NCBI GenBank assembly: GCA_963714645.1 | Contig: CAVQQX010000096.1 | Span: 1-14,363, forward strand | Direction of reading: 5' to 3' | Source of the DNA: RPQJ01 sp963714645 | GTDB lineage: Bacteria; Pseudomonadota; Gammaproteobacteria; Steroidobacterales; Steroidobacteraceae | DNA length: 14,363 nucleotides | Translations under genes and position numbers: made by a program | Shown here: piece by piece, positions 7,362-13,748 of the stretch | How the letters are laid out: every line of letters starts with the position of its first letter | How positions within the stretch are numbered: position 1 is the first letter of the stretch | Notes under the pieces: model-generated | The model's database searches: none | Told to the model about the DNA's origin: nothing | The model's input: the letters and a program-made list of their open reading frames with translations, nothing else

Positions 7362-7904
7362 ATGAACAAGTCATTGATAACTGGCCTCATCGTGGGCGGC
7401 GTGGCGGTCACTGCGGCCGGCGCATTCGCCGGTTACCAGGCGATGGACAACCGCAATTCGGCCGAAGTGCTCAATGTCGAGCCGCTGATGCGGACCGTGA
7501 AGACCTCCCGGCAGGTCTGCTCCGACGAGATCGTGACGCACCAGGCGGCCACCAGGGATCCGAAGCGCGTCACCGGTGCCGTCATCGGCGCCGTCGCGGG
7601 CGGAGTGCTCGGTAACCAGATCGGCGACGGCACCGGCCAGACGGTGGCGACCGTGGCGGGCGCTGCGGCCGGCGGCTATGCCGGCAGCAAGATCCAGAAG
7701 CAGATGCAGGAAGGCAAGACGACCCAGACGGTCGAGCAGCGCTGCCGCACGGTCTACGACTCCGTCGAGAAACCGGACGGCTACGAGGTGCGCTATCGCA
7801 TCGGGGACCAGGTAAGCACCGTGCACATGGACGAGGCCCCGGGCAGTCGCATTCCGGTCGAGAACGGCCAGCTGGTGCTGACTTCATCCAGCGATCGCAG
7901 CTGA
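7362..7904 (+). CDS. YcfJ-like glycine-zipper 2TM envelope protein
   Basis: A 180-residue protein of the Rick_17kDa/YcfJ class, thought to sit in or on a membrane and linked to envelope stress; biochemical function is not established. The N-terminus (MNKSLITGLIVGGVAVTAAG) is a signal or anchor. Residues 51-60 (QVCSDEIVTH) and 123-133 (TVEQRCRTVYD) carry two conserved cysteines (53 and 128) likely to pair. Between them, residues 70-112 form the glycine zipper (VTGAVIGAVAGGVLGNQIGD, then VAGAAAGGYAGSKIQ). The end (YEVRYRIGDQVSTVHMDEAP and IPVENGQLVL) follows E. coli YcfJ. GGAG at 7349-7352 is nine bases upstream of the ATG. It heads a run of small membrane genes on the same strand and is probably co-expressed with them. 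Confidence 0.92.
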   Translation: MNKSLITGLIVGGVAVTAAGAFAGYQAMDNRNSAEVLNVEPLMRTVKTSRQVCSDEIVTHQAATRDPKRVTGAVIGAVAGGVLGNQIGDGTGQTVATVAGAAAGGYAGSKIQKQMQEGKTTQTVEQRCRTVYDSVEKPDGYEVRYRIGDQVSTVHMDEAPGSRIPVENGQLVLTSSSDRS

Positions 7905-7943
7905 TCGCCGTGCACGCCGAGTGAAATCGCAAGGAGAAACGAA

Positions 7944-8090
7944 ATGCTGTGGACCATTGCAGTCGTATTGTTCGTCCTCTGGGTGCTGGGGCTCGTGAGC
8001 TCCTACACAATGGGCGGGTTCATCCACATCCTGCTGGTTCTCGCGGTAATCGTGATCGCGATCAACCTCATCCAGGGCAGGCGCGCTTAA
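7944..8090 (+). CDS. lmo0937-family small membrane protein (DUF5670)
   Basis: A 48-residue, almost wholly hydrophobic peptide: MLWTIAVVLFVLWVLGLVSS, then a GGFIHILLVLAVIVIAINLI helix and a basic end (QGRRA). Two short membrane spans are joined by a small Thr/Gly turn. AAGGAG at 7931-7936 sits seven bases from the ATG. The layout (L-W start, G-FIH-LLV-AVI-I-LI-G) matches the lmo0937 family, whose members are widespread in stress-related clusters but lack a known activity. It lies 39 bases after the YcfJ-like gene. A short hairpin (8113-8130) without a T tract separates it from the next gene. Confidence 0.85.
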   Translation: MLWTIAVVLFVLWVLGLVSSYTMGGFIHILLVLAVIVIAINLIQGRRA

Positions 8091-8152
8091 GCCAACCGGA
8101 CAACGGCGCCGCCAGCCGGGACACCGGCTGCGCGGCCGCTTGGGGAAGGAAA

Positions 8153-8374
8153 ATGAACGCACTAAAGATCTCGGCCATCGTGCTGATCGTGGCCGGTATC
8201 CTCGGCCTTGCCTATGGAAGCTTCAGTTATACGAAGCAGACGCACGACATCAAGATGGGACCGATCGAGATGTCGGTGCAGGAGAAAGAAACGATCAACG
8301 TTCCGGTCTGGGCCGGCGTCGGGGCCATCGTGATCGGTGGCGGGCTGCTGCTGCTCGGCGGCCGGAAGTCCTAG
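8153..8374 (+). CDS. Two-span small membrane protein
   Basis: A 73-residue protein. A first membrane helix (ISAIVLIVAGILGLAYGSFS) is followed by a polar segment (YTKQTHDIKMGPIEMSVQEK, then ETINVP), a second Gly-rich helix (WAGVGAIVIGGGLLLLGG) and RKS. The start at 8153 follows GGGGAAGGA directly. It resembles small uncharacterised proteins found beside lmo0937-type and BON genes in proteobacteria. Function is unknown. The polar loop should be periplasmic if the basic C-terminus is cytoplasmic. Its TAG overlaps the stop of the convergent gene by three bases (ctag at 8371-8374). Confidence 0.85.
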   Translation: MNALKISAIVLIVAGILGLAYGSFSYTKQTHDIKMGPIEMSVQEKETINVPVWAGVGAIVIGGGLLLLGGRKS

Positions 8375-8649
8375 TCGATCTTCTCGATCTTCTCCACGAC
8401 CACCCGGCCCTCGGTGTCGACGAACACCCGGTAACGGTCGCCGTTCTCGCACGAAGCTACGTAGTCGTCCTCGCCCTGTTGGCTGGCGCTCACGACCTGC
8501 CCGCAGGGCAGGCCCTGCAGCGCGATCACGGCCGTCAGGTCCCTGGCTACTGTGACGACGCTGTCTGTGTCCTCCGCGGCAACAGGGCTCCCTGCGCACA
8601 GCATCGTCATCACGCTGACCATGGTCCGCGTTCCTGCAGGTTTGCTCAC
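8371..8649 (-). CDS. Small exported protein, PepSY-like size, unknown function
   Basis: A 92-residue protein from a GTG start at 8649. AGGAG lies seven bases upstream, and the GTG overlaps the stop of the preceding lipoprotein gene (GTGA), so the two are translationally coupled. The N-terminus (MSKPAGTRTMVSVMTMLCAG, then SPVAAED) is a signal peptide with probable cleavage after VAA. The mature part contains ALQGLPCGQVVSASQQGEDD, YVASCENGDRYRVFVDTEG and RVVVEKIEKID. Two cysteines, in LPCG and ASCENG, probably form a disulfide in the periplasm. The beta-hairpin ending suggests a small PepSY-like fold, but I do not recognise a specific family. It meets the upstream plus-strand gene tail to tail. 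Confidence 0.8.
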   Translation of the reverse strand: MSKPAGTRTMVSVMTMLCAGSPVAAEDTDSVVTVARDLTAVIALQGLPCGQVVSASQQGEDDYVASCENGDRYRVFVDTEGRVVVEKIEKID

Positions 8650-9336
8650 GGTGTTGCTCCTGCCATCAGATTGGCTTCGGTGAACTTGCGCGGATCCTCG
8701 AGGATGCCCCAGATCGCGGCGCGCGACTTGACGATGTCACTGGCGAGCGGCGGGTCGCTGTCCTGCAGCAGCGAGAGCACCTTGAGGACCAGCATGTCGT
8801 AGTTGCGACGCAGCTCGGCGAGCGTCGTCTTGGCTTGCCGCCGGTGATACGCGCGGAATTTCTCCACCAGGTCGTCGACCTGGTTCTTGAGCGAGAGCTT
8901 GGTGAGCACGCCGATGGCCCTGGTCTGCCGGAGTCGCGTCTCGAGCGACTTGAGGTCCAACGGGGCAGGGGGCGGGGGCGCCGCAACGGGAGCAGGTGTC
9001 GGCTTCGGGACTACTTTTGCCGGAGCCGCAGCCACCGGCGGCGCCGTGACGACGCGTGGCGGATTGGGCGCAGGCACCGGGGCGACTGGTGGAGCGGCGG
9101 GCGCCGCTACCCGCGCAGCGGGGCGCGGGGCGGGCGAGGTGGGCGCCGCGACGACGGCCGGTGCAGTTCCTGGCGCCGGTGTTGCGCGGCGCCTCGGCTA
9201 CCACGGCCGCCGGGGCAGTCGGCGGGACAGGCGCCTGCGGCTGGGCGTGCCTCGGTGTGGCACAGCCCGCTGCCACGACGCCGGCAAGCGCCAGCACCAC
9301 GCAAGCCGCCCGCCTCAACGTCGCAAGTCCGCTCAT
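8646..9336 (-). pseudogene. Pro/Ala-rich lipoprotein with one frameshift
   Basis: The start at 9336 has GGAG six bases upstream and encodes a lipoprotein signal (LRRAACVVLALAGVVAAGCA, Cys25). The Pro/Ala-rich linker begins in this frame (PQAPVPPTAPAAVVAEAPR) but at about 9168-9171 the sense must slip one base. The other frame then gives TAPAVVAAPTSPAPRPAAR and, further on, a helical domain: LDLKSLETRLRQTRAIGVLT, KLSLKNQVDDLVEKFRAYHR, LAELRRNYDMLVLKVLSLLQ. The stop is at 8646-8648. Joined, the product is about 228 residues, an outer-membrane-type lipoprotein with a flexible linker that could reach peptidoglycan. Homology cannot prove the slip because the linker is low complexity, but both halves are gene-like and neither alone has a start and an end. 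It is coupled to the downstream small exported protein by GTGA. Confidence 0.7.
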
Positions 9337-9345
9337 GGATACTCC

Positions 9346-9570
9346 GGGACCGCGAATGGCATCGTGCCCACGCTGAGCCAGCTGCATGACCACGTGCTGC
9401 ACGTCGCGCGCGCCGATCACCTCGACATCGTCGGCCACTTCAGCCTGGCGGGCGGAAGTTCAGGAAACTGGCTGCCGTCGGGTGCCGGCTTCACTCGCGA
9501 GGCATTCGACACCACCTGGGAAGCAATCGCCGGGGCGCTCGCGAGGGGCGGCCGGTCGCGACGGGGGTAG
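9346..9570 (+). pseudogene. Alpha/beta-hydrolase (lipase)-like C-terminal scrap
   Basis: Frame 1 reads GTANGIVPTLSQLHDHVLHV, then ARADHLDIVGHFSLAGG and WLPSGAGFTREAFDTTWEAI followed by AGALARGG, with a stop at 9568-9570. This resembles the end of triacylglycerol-lipase-type hydrolases, where ADHLDxxGHF carries the catalytic histidine and a last helix follows. There is no start, no nucleophile elbow and no upstream part: on the left it abuts the divergent lipoprotein start, on the right the diguanylate cyclase. Family identity is tentative. The alternative is that the region is only the antisense of the cyclase C-terminus, but that C-terminus has no GGDEF-family character. Confidence 0.4.
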
Positions 9571-10570
9571 TCGCCCCCAGCGGCCTTGGCGCCCAGCAGC
9601 GCGAGGTCCGCCTTCCTCACCAGGGTCACGGCATCCGTGCCGTCGGCCGGATACACCGCAATGCCCACGCTCGCGGTGACATGGAGGTCCCGCCCGTCGA
9701 TCAGGTGCGGCATTGCGAGCGCGGTGAGCAGTTTGTCCGCACCGAACGCCGCATCCTCCGCGCAAGCCACTTCCGACAGCAGGACGACGAACTCGTCGCC
9801 ACCTTGCCGGCTCACGGTGTCCGAGCTGCGCACGCAGGCAACCATTCGGGCCGCGAGCGACTGCAGGACCTTGTCGCCCGTCGCGTGGCCCAGCGTGTCG
9901 TTGATGCACTTGAATCGATCGAGGTCCAGGAACAACACGGCCAGCGCACCGATGGTGGCGGCGAGCTGTCGCGATTGCCCGTTCGAGTCGGTCCATGAGC
10001 AGCAGGCGGTTGGGAAGCCCGGTCAGAGGGTCGTGCTGTGCGAGGTGGGACATCTCGCTGCGACATTGCGCGCGCCGCGCCCACGTCGTGGAAGACGATC
10101 ACCGCGCCGCGGACCCGTCCTTGCCGGTCGTGGATCGGGGAGGCAGTGTCCTCGATTGCGGATTCGTAGCCGTCACGACGAACCAGCAGGCAGTTCGCGC
10201 CCAGGCCGACGGTGGCGTCCTGCTGCATCGCCATCGAAAGAGGGTCCGGCACCGGTTCGCGGCTGTCCGCATCGATGATGCGCACGACCTCCCGCAGCGG
10301 CCTGCCGGATGCCTCCGCTCCTGTCCATCCGGTCATGGCCTCGGCGACCGGGTTCAGATACGTGACGTTGCCGGCGAGATCAGTGCTCACCACTGCATCG
10401 CCGATCGAGTCGAGGGTGTCCCTGGCGCGCTCCGCCGCCAGCAGCGCAGCGCTGCCGTATTCGGCGCCCGGCTCGGGAAGAGGCTTGCGGGTCAACTGCG
10501 CTCCGGTACCTGTGACTGAAGTGCAGAGGATTGCGCCAATCGACCCGGGCGTCTGTGCGTTAGCGGACAT
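9417..10570 (-). pseudogene. PAS-GGDEF diguanylate cyclase, two frameshifts and altered C-terminus
   Basis: Diguanylate cyclases make cyclic di-GMP from GTP. The start at 10570 gives a PAS domain at residues about 50-165 (DTLDSIGDAVVSTDLAGNVT, then YLNPVAEAMTGWTG and ASPIHDRQGRVRGAVIVFHD). At about 10060 the frame slips and the domain linker continues as EMSHLAQHDPLTGLPNRLLL. At about 9948 it slips again into AVLFLDLDRFKCINDTLGHA. The active site GGDEF is intact (RQGGDEFVVLL), with an RSSD inhibitory I-site five residues before it. The family end should be near KADLALLGAKAAGGDY (about 9570); after that the frame runs antisense through the hydrolase scrap to a stop at 9417-9419, adding some 50 unrelated residues. 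If the slips are sequencing errors the enzyme could be active. It diverges from the Crp-type gene across 84 bases. Confidence 0.85.
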
Positions 10571-10654
10571 GACCTCGCCATCGGTGGGCCACCGTACAGA
10601 CCCGGACCCGCCCGCTGGTCAACCTGCGACATCGGGACTTCGGTCCCTTGCGCG
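10571..10654. promoter_or_regulatory. Divergent intergenic region, cyclase / Crp-like gene
   Basis: An 84-bp gap between the two divergently oriented starts. GAGG sits three bases from the cyclase ATG. The promoters of both must be here, or upstream within the partner gene, but I see no convincing -35/-10 pair or Crp-type palindrome. Confidence 0.35.
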
Positions 10655-11382
10655 ATGGACGCGACACTTGCCGTGCAAACGCCGACGCAGGCCGCTGCGA
10701 ACAACCTGCTGATTGCCGCCCTTCCCGCCCAGGATCGCCGTCGTCTGCTTGCCGGCTGCAAGCATGTCGACCTGGTCCTGGCCGACGTCCTGTACGAGCC
10801 CGGCGCGCGCATCCGCCACGTCTACTTCCCGACCGACAGTTTCATATCGCTGATCACGCCGATCGGCGGCCACGACCGGCTCGAGGTCGGCCTGGTCGGC
10901 GACGAGGGAATGCTGGGCGGCTCGCTGACGCTCGGGGTTGGCATCTGCGCCCGTGCTCGCCCTGGTGCAGGGCGCCGGGGCAGCCTGGCGAATGGACGCC
11001 GACGTCGTTCCGCCGCGAGCTGCAGAGCAGCATCGCGCTGCAGCGCGTGGTGAATCGATACATGTACGTGTTGATGTGCCAGCTGGCCCAGACGGCTGCC
11101 TGCACGCGCTTCCACGTGCTCGAGGCGAGGCTCGCCCGCTGGCTGTTGATGACTGGCGACCGGTCGCACTCCGACCGGTTCCATGTCACGCACCAGTTCC
11201 TCGCGTACATACTTGGCGTGCGGCGCGCGGGCGTCACGCGGGCGGCCAGCTCGCTGCAGGCGCACAGTTTCATCCGTTACAGTCGCGGCGACATCGCCAT
11301 CGTCGACCGGCACGGCCTGGAAGGAGCCGCTTGCGAGTGCTACGCGGCCGACCTGGCGACGTACGCGAGCGTCCTGCACTGA
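10655..11382 (+). pseudogene. Crp/Fnr-family transcription regulator, two frameshifts
   Basis: The effector domain starts in frame 2 (MDATLAVQTPTQAAANNLLI, then LYEPGARIRHVYFPTDSFIS and EVGLVGDEGMLGG). At about 10940 it slips to frame 3 (SAPVLALVQGAGAAWRMDAD). At about 11007 it slips to frame 1 (FRRELQSSIALQRVVNRYMY, then QLAQTAACTRFHVLEARLAR). The DNA-binding helix-turn-helix of the Crp_2 type follows (FHVTHQFLAYILGVRRAGVT, then SSLQ and FIRYSRGDIAIVDRHGL). It ends near CECYA with a stop at 11380-11382. No Fe-S cysteine cluster of the FNR kind is seen. Reassembled, it would be about 242 residues, the normal size. The ribosome site before 10655 is weak. It is paralogous to the intact regulator at 12950. 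Confidence 0.85.
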
Positions 11383-11417
11383 GCCGAAGGCCCGCCGGCC
11401 TCTCCCGCCACCTGAAG

Positions 11418-11450
11418 TGAACCCGCGCAGCCTAAGGCCGCGCGGGTTCA
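11418..11450. terminator. Hairpin between convergent genes, candidate bidirectional terminator
   Basis: An 11-bp perfect stem (11418-11428, tgaacccgcgc, with 11440-11450) encloses an 11-base loop. It lies between the stop of the Crp-like gene at 11382 and the stop of the OmpA-type gene at 11463. No T tract follows on either side, so it would be a weak intrinsic terminator or an RNA-stabilising end. Confidence 0.6.
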
Positions 11451-11462
11451 ATCGAAGTCCTG

Positions 11463-12338
11463 TCACCTGGCCGCGAGCGCCGGATTGCTGATGATGACCT
11501 CGACCCGGCGGTTCTGCTGCCGGCCCGATTCGGTCTCGTTGCCCGCCACCGGCGTGCTTTCTCCAGCACCCGTCGTCGTGACCCGCGCTGCGTCGACGCC
11601 CTGCCTGACGATGTACGAACGTACCGAGTCGGCGCGTCGCTGGGACAGACCCTGGTTGTAGCCGTCGCTGCCGACGCTATCCGTGTGGCCTTCGATCATG
11701 ACTGTGCGGCTCGGGTATCTGCCGAGGAACGCTATCAGCTGGTCGAGGTGGCTGATTGTTCCTGCCTTCAGGTCCGCCCTGCCGCTCGAGAACAGCACGT
11801 CGCCCAACGTCAGCACCAGTCCGCGGTCGGTGACCTTCGCGTTCATCGCGTCGATCTGCCGCTGCAGCTCTGCGGTCTGATCCTGCGCGTCGGCCGTGGC
11901 CGCGCGGGCGTTCTCGGAATCGCTGCGCGCCATCGCCGCCGCATCCCTGGCGGCGTCGGCTTCGCGAGTACGGGAATCCAGCCGGGCCGTTTCGCGCTGG
12001 GCACTCAGGGCGGCGCGCTGGTCCTCGAACAGGCGGGTCTCGGCCTGCGCCCTGGCAATCTCGACCTTGCGGTCGGCGATGTAGACCCGGTGCGAGGCGA
12101 GCACCTCGTCGGCTTCAGGCTGCTCGGCGGTGCTTACCGCGACGTCCGCTTCCTTGATGGCGACCGGTGCGCGCGTCGCCAGGTTCGGGTCGGACTGCAG
12201 CTGGGTCAGTCGGGCGCGAACGTCCGCCGCGCCTTCCGGGGCACTGGGCGAGGTCGCACAGGCGGCGAGCAGCACGGACGCCACGGTCGTGGCGAGGAGC
12301 GTCCTGCCGATGGTCATCTTGCCGATGGTCGAAGTCAT
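11463..12338 (-). CDS. DUF4398/OmpA-family peptidoglycan-binding lipoprotein
   Basis: A 291-residue outer-membrane lipoprotein that clamps the membrane to the cell wall. The start at 12338 follows GGGAGA by about six bases and gives a lipoprotein signal, GRTLLATTVASVLLAACATS, with Cys27. Residues about 35-105 are DUF4398-like (RARLTQLQSDPNLATRAPVA, then ASHRVYIADRKVEIARAQAE). A long Ala/Glu/Arg-rich coiled coil follows to about 175. The OmpA domain is at about 180-290: LTLGDVLFSSGRADLK, MIEGHTDSVGSDGYNQGLSQ, RRADSVRSYI and QQNRRVEVII, with the Asp of HTDS and the Arg of NRRVEV that hold diaminopimelate. The ATG overlaps the stop of the upstream DUF4398 gene (ATGA). The frame is open further upstream, but that part has no family character. 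Confidence 0.95.
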   Translation of the reverse strand: MTSTIGKMTIGRTLLATTVASVLLAACATSPSAPEGAADVRARLTQLQSDPNLATRAPVAIKEADVAVSTAEQPEADEVLASHRVYIADRKVEIARAQAETRLFEDQRAALSAQRETARLDSRTREADAARDAAAMARSDSENARAATADAQDQTAELQRQIDAMNAKVTDRGLVLTLGDVLFSSGRADLKAGTISHLDQLIAFLGRYPSRTVMIEGHTDSVGSDGYNQGLSQRRADSVRSYIVRQGVDAARVTTTGAGESTPVAGNETESGRQQNRRVEVIISNPALAAR

Positions 12339-12739
12339 TGCGGTTCTCCCGTGCTGCGCTGCATCTCGTCGATCAGGGTGCCGGTGCTGCGCTTCATTTC
12401 GTCGTTCACTGCCTTGGCCTTGACCGCCGCGGTCCGCGCCAAGGCGAGTTCCGCCTCCACGCGCGACTGGTCGGCCAACTGCGCCGCCGCGACCATCCTC
12501 TCTTCCTGCACGGCCGTGTTGGCGGATGCGAGCTTGGTGCGTGCCTCGCTCAGCTCGGCCGCGGCGTGGCGGCCTGCATCCGTCCGCTCGGCGGTCGAGA
12601 TCGCCTGTTGCGCGGCCTGCAGCTGCGCGGATGGCGCCGGCGGCGTCGATACGCACGCGGCGATCATGAGCGTGCCGGCAATGCCGACCGCCGCTGCGCG
12701 CAGGCGTGACCCGCGACGCACTGTAAATGTTGAGTTCAT
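12335..12739 (-). CDS. DUF4398 lipoprotein, partner of the OmpA-type gene
   Basis: A 134-residue lipoprotein. The signal is MNSTFTVRRGSRLRAAAVGI, then AGTLMIAACVS (Cys29). After a short linker (TPPAPSAQ) it is all helix, with a DUF4398-type pattern: LQAAQQAISTAERTDAGRHA, AAELSEARTKLASANTAVQE, QLADQSRVEAELALARTAAV, ending MKRSTGTLIDEMQRSTGEPQ. It resembles the N-terminal half of the OmpA-type protein it precedes, so the pair may have arisen by duplication and may form a helical complex in the periplasm. An AGAGAAG-like ribosome site precedes the ATG at 12739. Its TGA overlaps the next ATG by four bases, so the two are almost certainly an operon. The start faces the Crp-type regulator. Confidence 0.88.
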   Translation of the reverse strand: MNSTFTVRRGSRLRAAAVGIAGTLMIAACVSTPPAPSAQLQAAQQAISTAERTDAGRHAAAELSEARTKLASANTAVQEERMVAAAQLADQSRVEAELALARTAAVKAKAVNDEMKRSTGTLIDEMQRSTGEPQ

Positions 12740-12949
12740 GTGACTTCTCTGCGTGGTGAAGGTGGTACACCGACCGTGCCGGCAGCCCACCAGAGGCGCG
12801 ACTATGCACGGTCGGGACGTGGATCTCTGTTCGCAACCGAACATTCGATGCTCGCAGGCGCGGCTGTACGCTACCGCACCAACACCGGGTGTTTGCTGTA
12901 TGCTGGAGCGCGTCCACTCCTTCTCCTCTTCTCTTCTTCGCGAGTCGCC
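12740..12949. promoter_or_regulatory. Divergent intergenic region, lipoprotein operon / Crp-like gene
   Basis: A 210-bp region that must carry the promoters of both the lipoprotein operon (leftward) and the regulator (rightward). An isolated TATGCT (12899-12904) could be a rightward -10, but the matching -35 is poor. A pyrimidine-rich run (about 12915-12940) precedes the chosen GTG. The plus-strand frame is open through here from further left, so a longer regulator is possible. Confidence 0.4.
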
Positions 12950-13693
12950 GTGGCCCGCGCGCCCGCACCACACGAGATCCACGCCCCGCAGCGCAATCAC
13001 CTTCTGGCTGCGCTGTCGGCGGAGGAGCGCGCGCGCATCTATCCGCACCTGCGCCTCGTACCGATGCCGCTCGGCAAGGTGCTGTACGAGTCGGGCGCCG
13101 TCCAGCGGAGCGTGTACTTTCCCACCGACTCGATCGTTTCGTTGCTGTACGTCATGGAGAGCGGCGCCTCGGCCGAGATCTCGGTGGTGGGCAACGAGGG
13201 ACTCATCGGCATTGCGCTGTTCATGGGCGGCGAGACCACCCCGAGTCGCGCGATCGTCCAGAGCGCGGGACACGCCTACCGGCTGGTGGGCCAGCGGCTC
13301 AAGGAGGAGTTCCATCGCAACGGAGGCATGCAGTTGCTGCTGCTGCGCTACACGCAGGCCCTGATCACGCAGATGGCGCAAACCGCGGTATGCAACCGCC
13401 ACCACTCGGTGGACCAGCAACTGTGTCGCTGGCTGCTGCTGTCGCTCGACCGCCTCGCGTCAAACGTTTTGGTCATGACGCAGGAACTGATCGCGAACAT
13501 GCTCGGCGTCCGCCGCGAAGGCGTCACCGAAGCCGCCGGCAAGCTCCAGAAGCAGGGGGCCATCCGTTACAGCCGCGGCAAGATCACGGTACTGGACCGG
13601 CCCCGGCTCGAGGCGTTGTGCTGCGAGTGCTATGCGGTCGTCAAGAGGGAGTCCGACCGGATCCGGTCACTGATCGCCCCGCGCAGTTCCTGA
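12950..13693 (+). CDS. Crp/Fnr-family transcription regulator (intact)
   Basis: A 247-residue regulator from the GTG at 12950. An N-terminal cyclic-nucleotide-binding-like beta roll (LYESGAVQRSVYFPTDSIVS, then SGASAEISVVGNEGLIGIAL and FMGGETTPSRA) leads to the dimer helix (LLRYTQALITQMAQTAVCNR, HHSVDQQLCRWLLLSLDRL). The Crp_2 helix-turn-helix follows (VMTQELIANMLGVRREGVTE, then AAGKLQ and AIRYSRGKITVLDRPRL). It ends near CCECYAVVKRES. The frame is open upstream to an ATG at 12848, but that extension (Leu/Ser run) lacks family character and no clear ribosome site marks either start, so the start is uncertain. It has no N-terminal FNR cysteines and no obvious cAMP-contact Arg-Ser of Crp, so the ligand is unknown. 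Its divergent neighbour operon is a likely target, by position. Confidence 0.92.
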   Translation: MARAPAPHEIHAPQRNHLLAALSAEERARIYPHLRLVPMPLGKVLYESGAVQRSVYFPTDSIVSLLYVMESGASAEISVVGNEGLIGIALFMGGETTPSRAIVQSAGHAYRLVGQRLKEEFHRNGGMQLLLLRYTQALITQMAQTAVCNRHHSVDQQLCRWLLLSLDRLASNVLVMTQELIANMLGVRREGVTEAAGKLQKQGAIRYSRGKITVLDRPRLEALCCECYAVVKRESDRIRSLIAPRSS

Positions 13694-13696
13694 ACC

Positions 13697-13710
13697 GCTC
13701 GACGTCGAGC
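13697..13710. repeat. 14-bp perfect palindrome after the Crp-like gene
   Basis: gctcgacgtcgagc is self-complementary at 13697-13710, four bases past the regulator stop. It has no loop and no T tract, so it is a poor terminator. It could be a protein-binding site or simply chance in GC-rich DNA. Confidence 0.4.
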
Positions 13711-13748
13711 TCTGTTCGACAGCGTACAGACCGCATCCCCGCACGCCG

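Noticed and set aside
8113..8130. cagccgg-gaca-ccggctg hairpin as a terminator
   Set aside because: Seven-bp stem without a T tract, between two closely spaced same-strand genes; more likely incidental.
8835..9389. Plus-strand frames over the Pro/Ala-rich lipoprotein (Gly/Ala-rich)
   Set aside because: Complement of a Pro/Ala-rich linker gives Gly/Arg-rich junk; only the part after 9346 shows family-like motifs.
12899..12904. TATGCT as a sigma-70 -10 box for the intact Crp-type gene
   Set aside because: There is no acceptable -35 at 16-18 bases; noted within the intergenic entry but not called as a promoter.
12340..12971. N-terminal extension of the OmpA-type frame up to 12971
   Set aside because: The extension covers the DUF4398 gene in another frame and has no family character; the lipoprotein signal and ribosome site place the start at 12338.
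12740..13420. N-terminal extension of the DUF4398 frame up to 13420
   Set aside because: It is antisense to the intact Crp-type gene; the lipoprotein signal starts at 12739.
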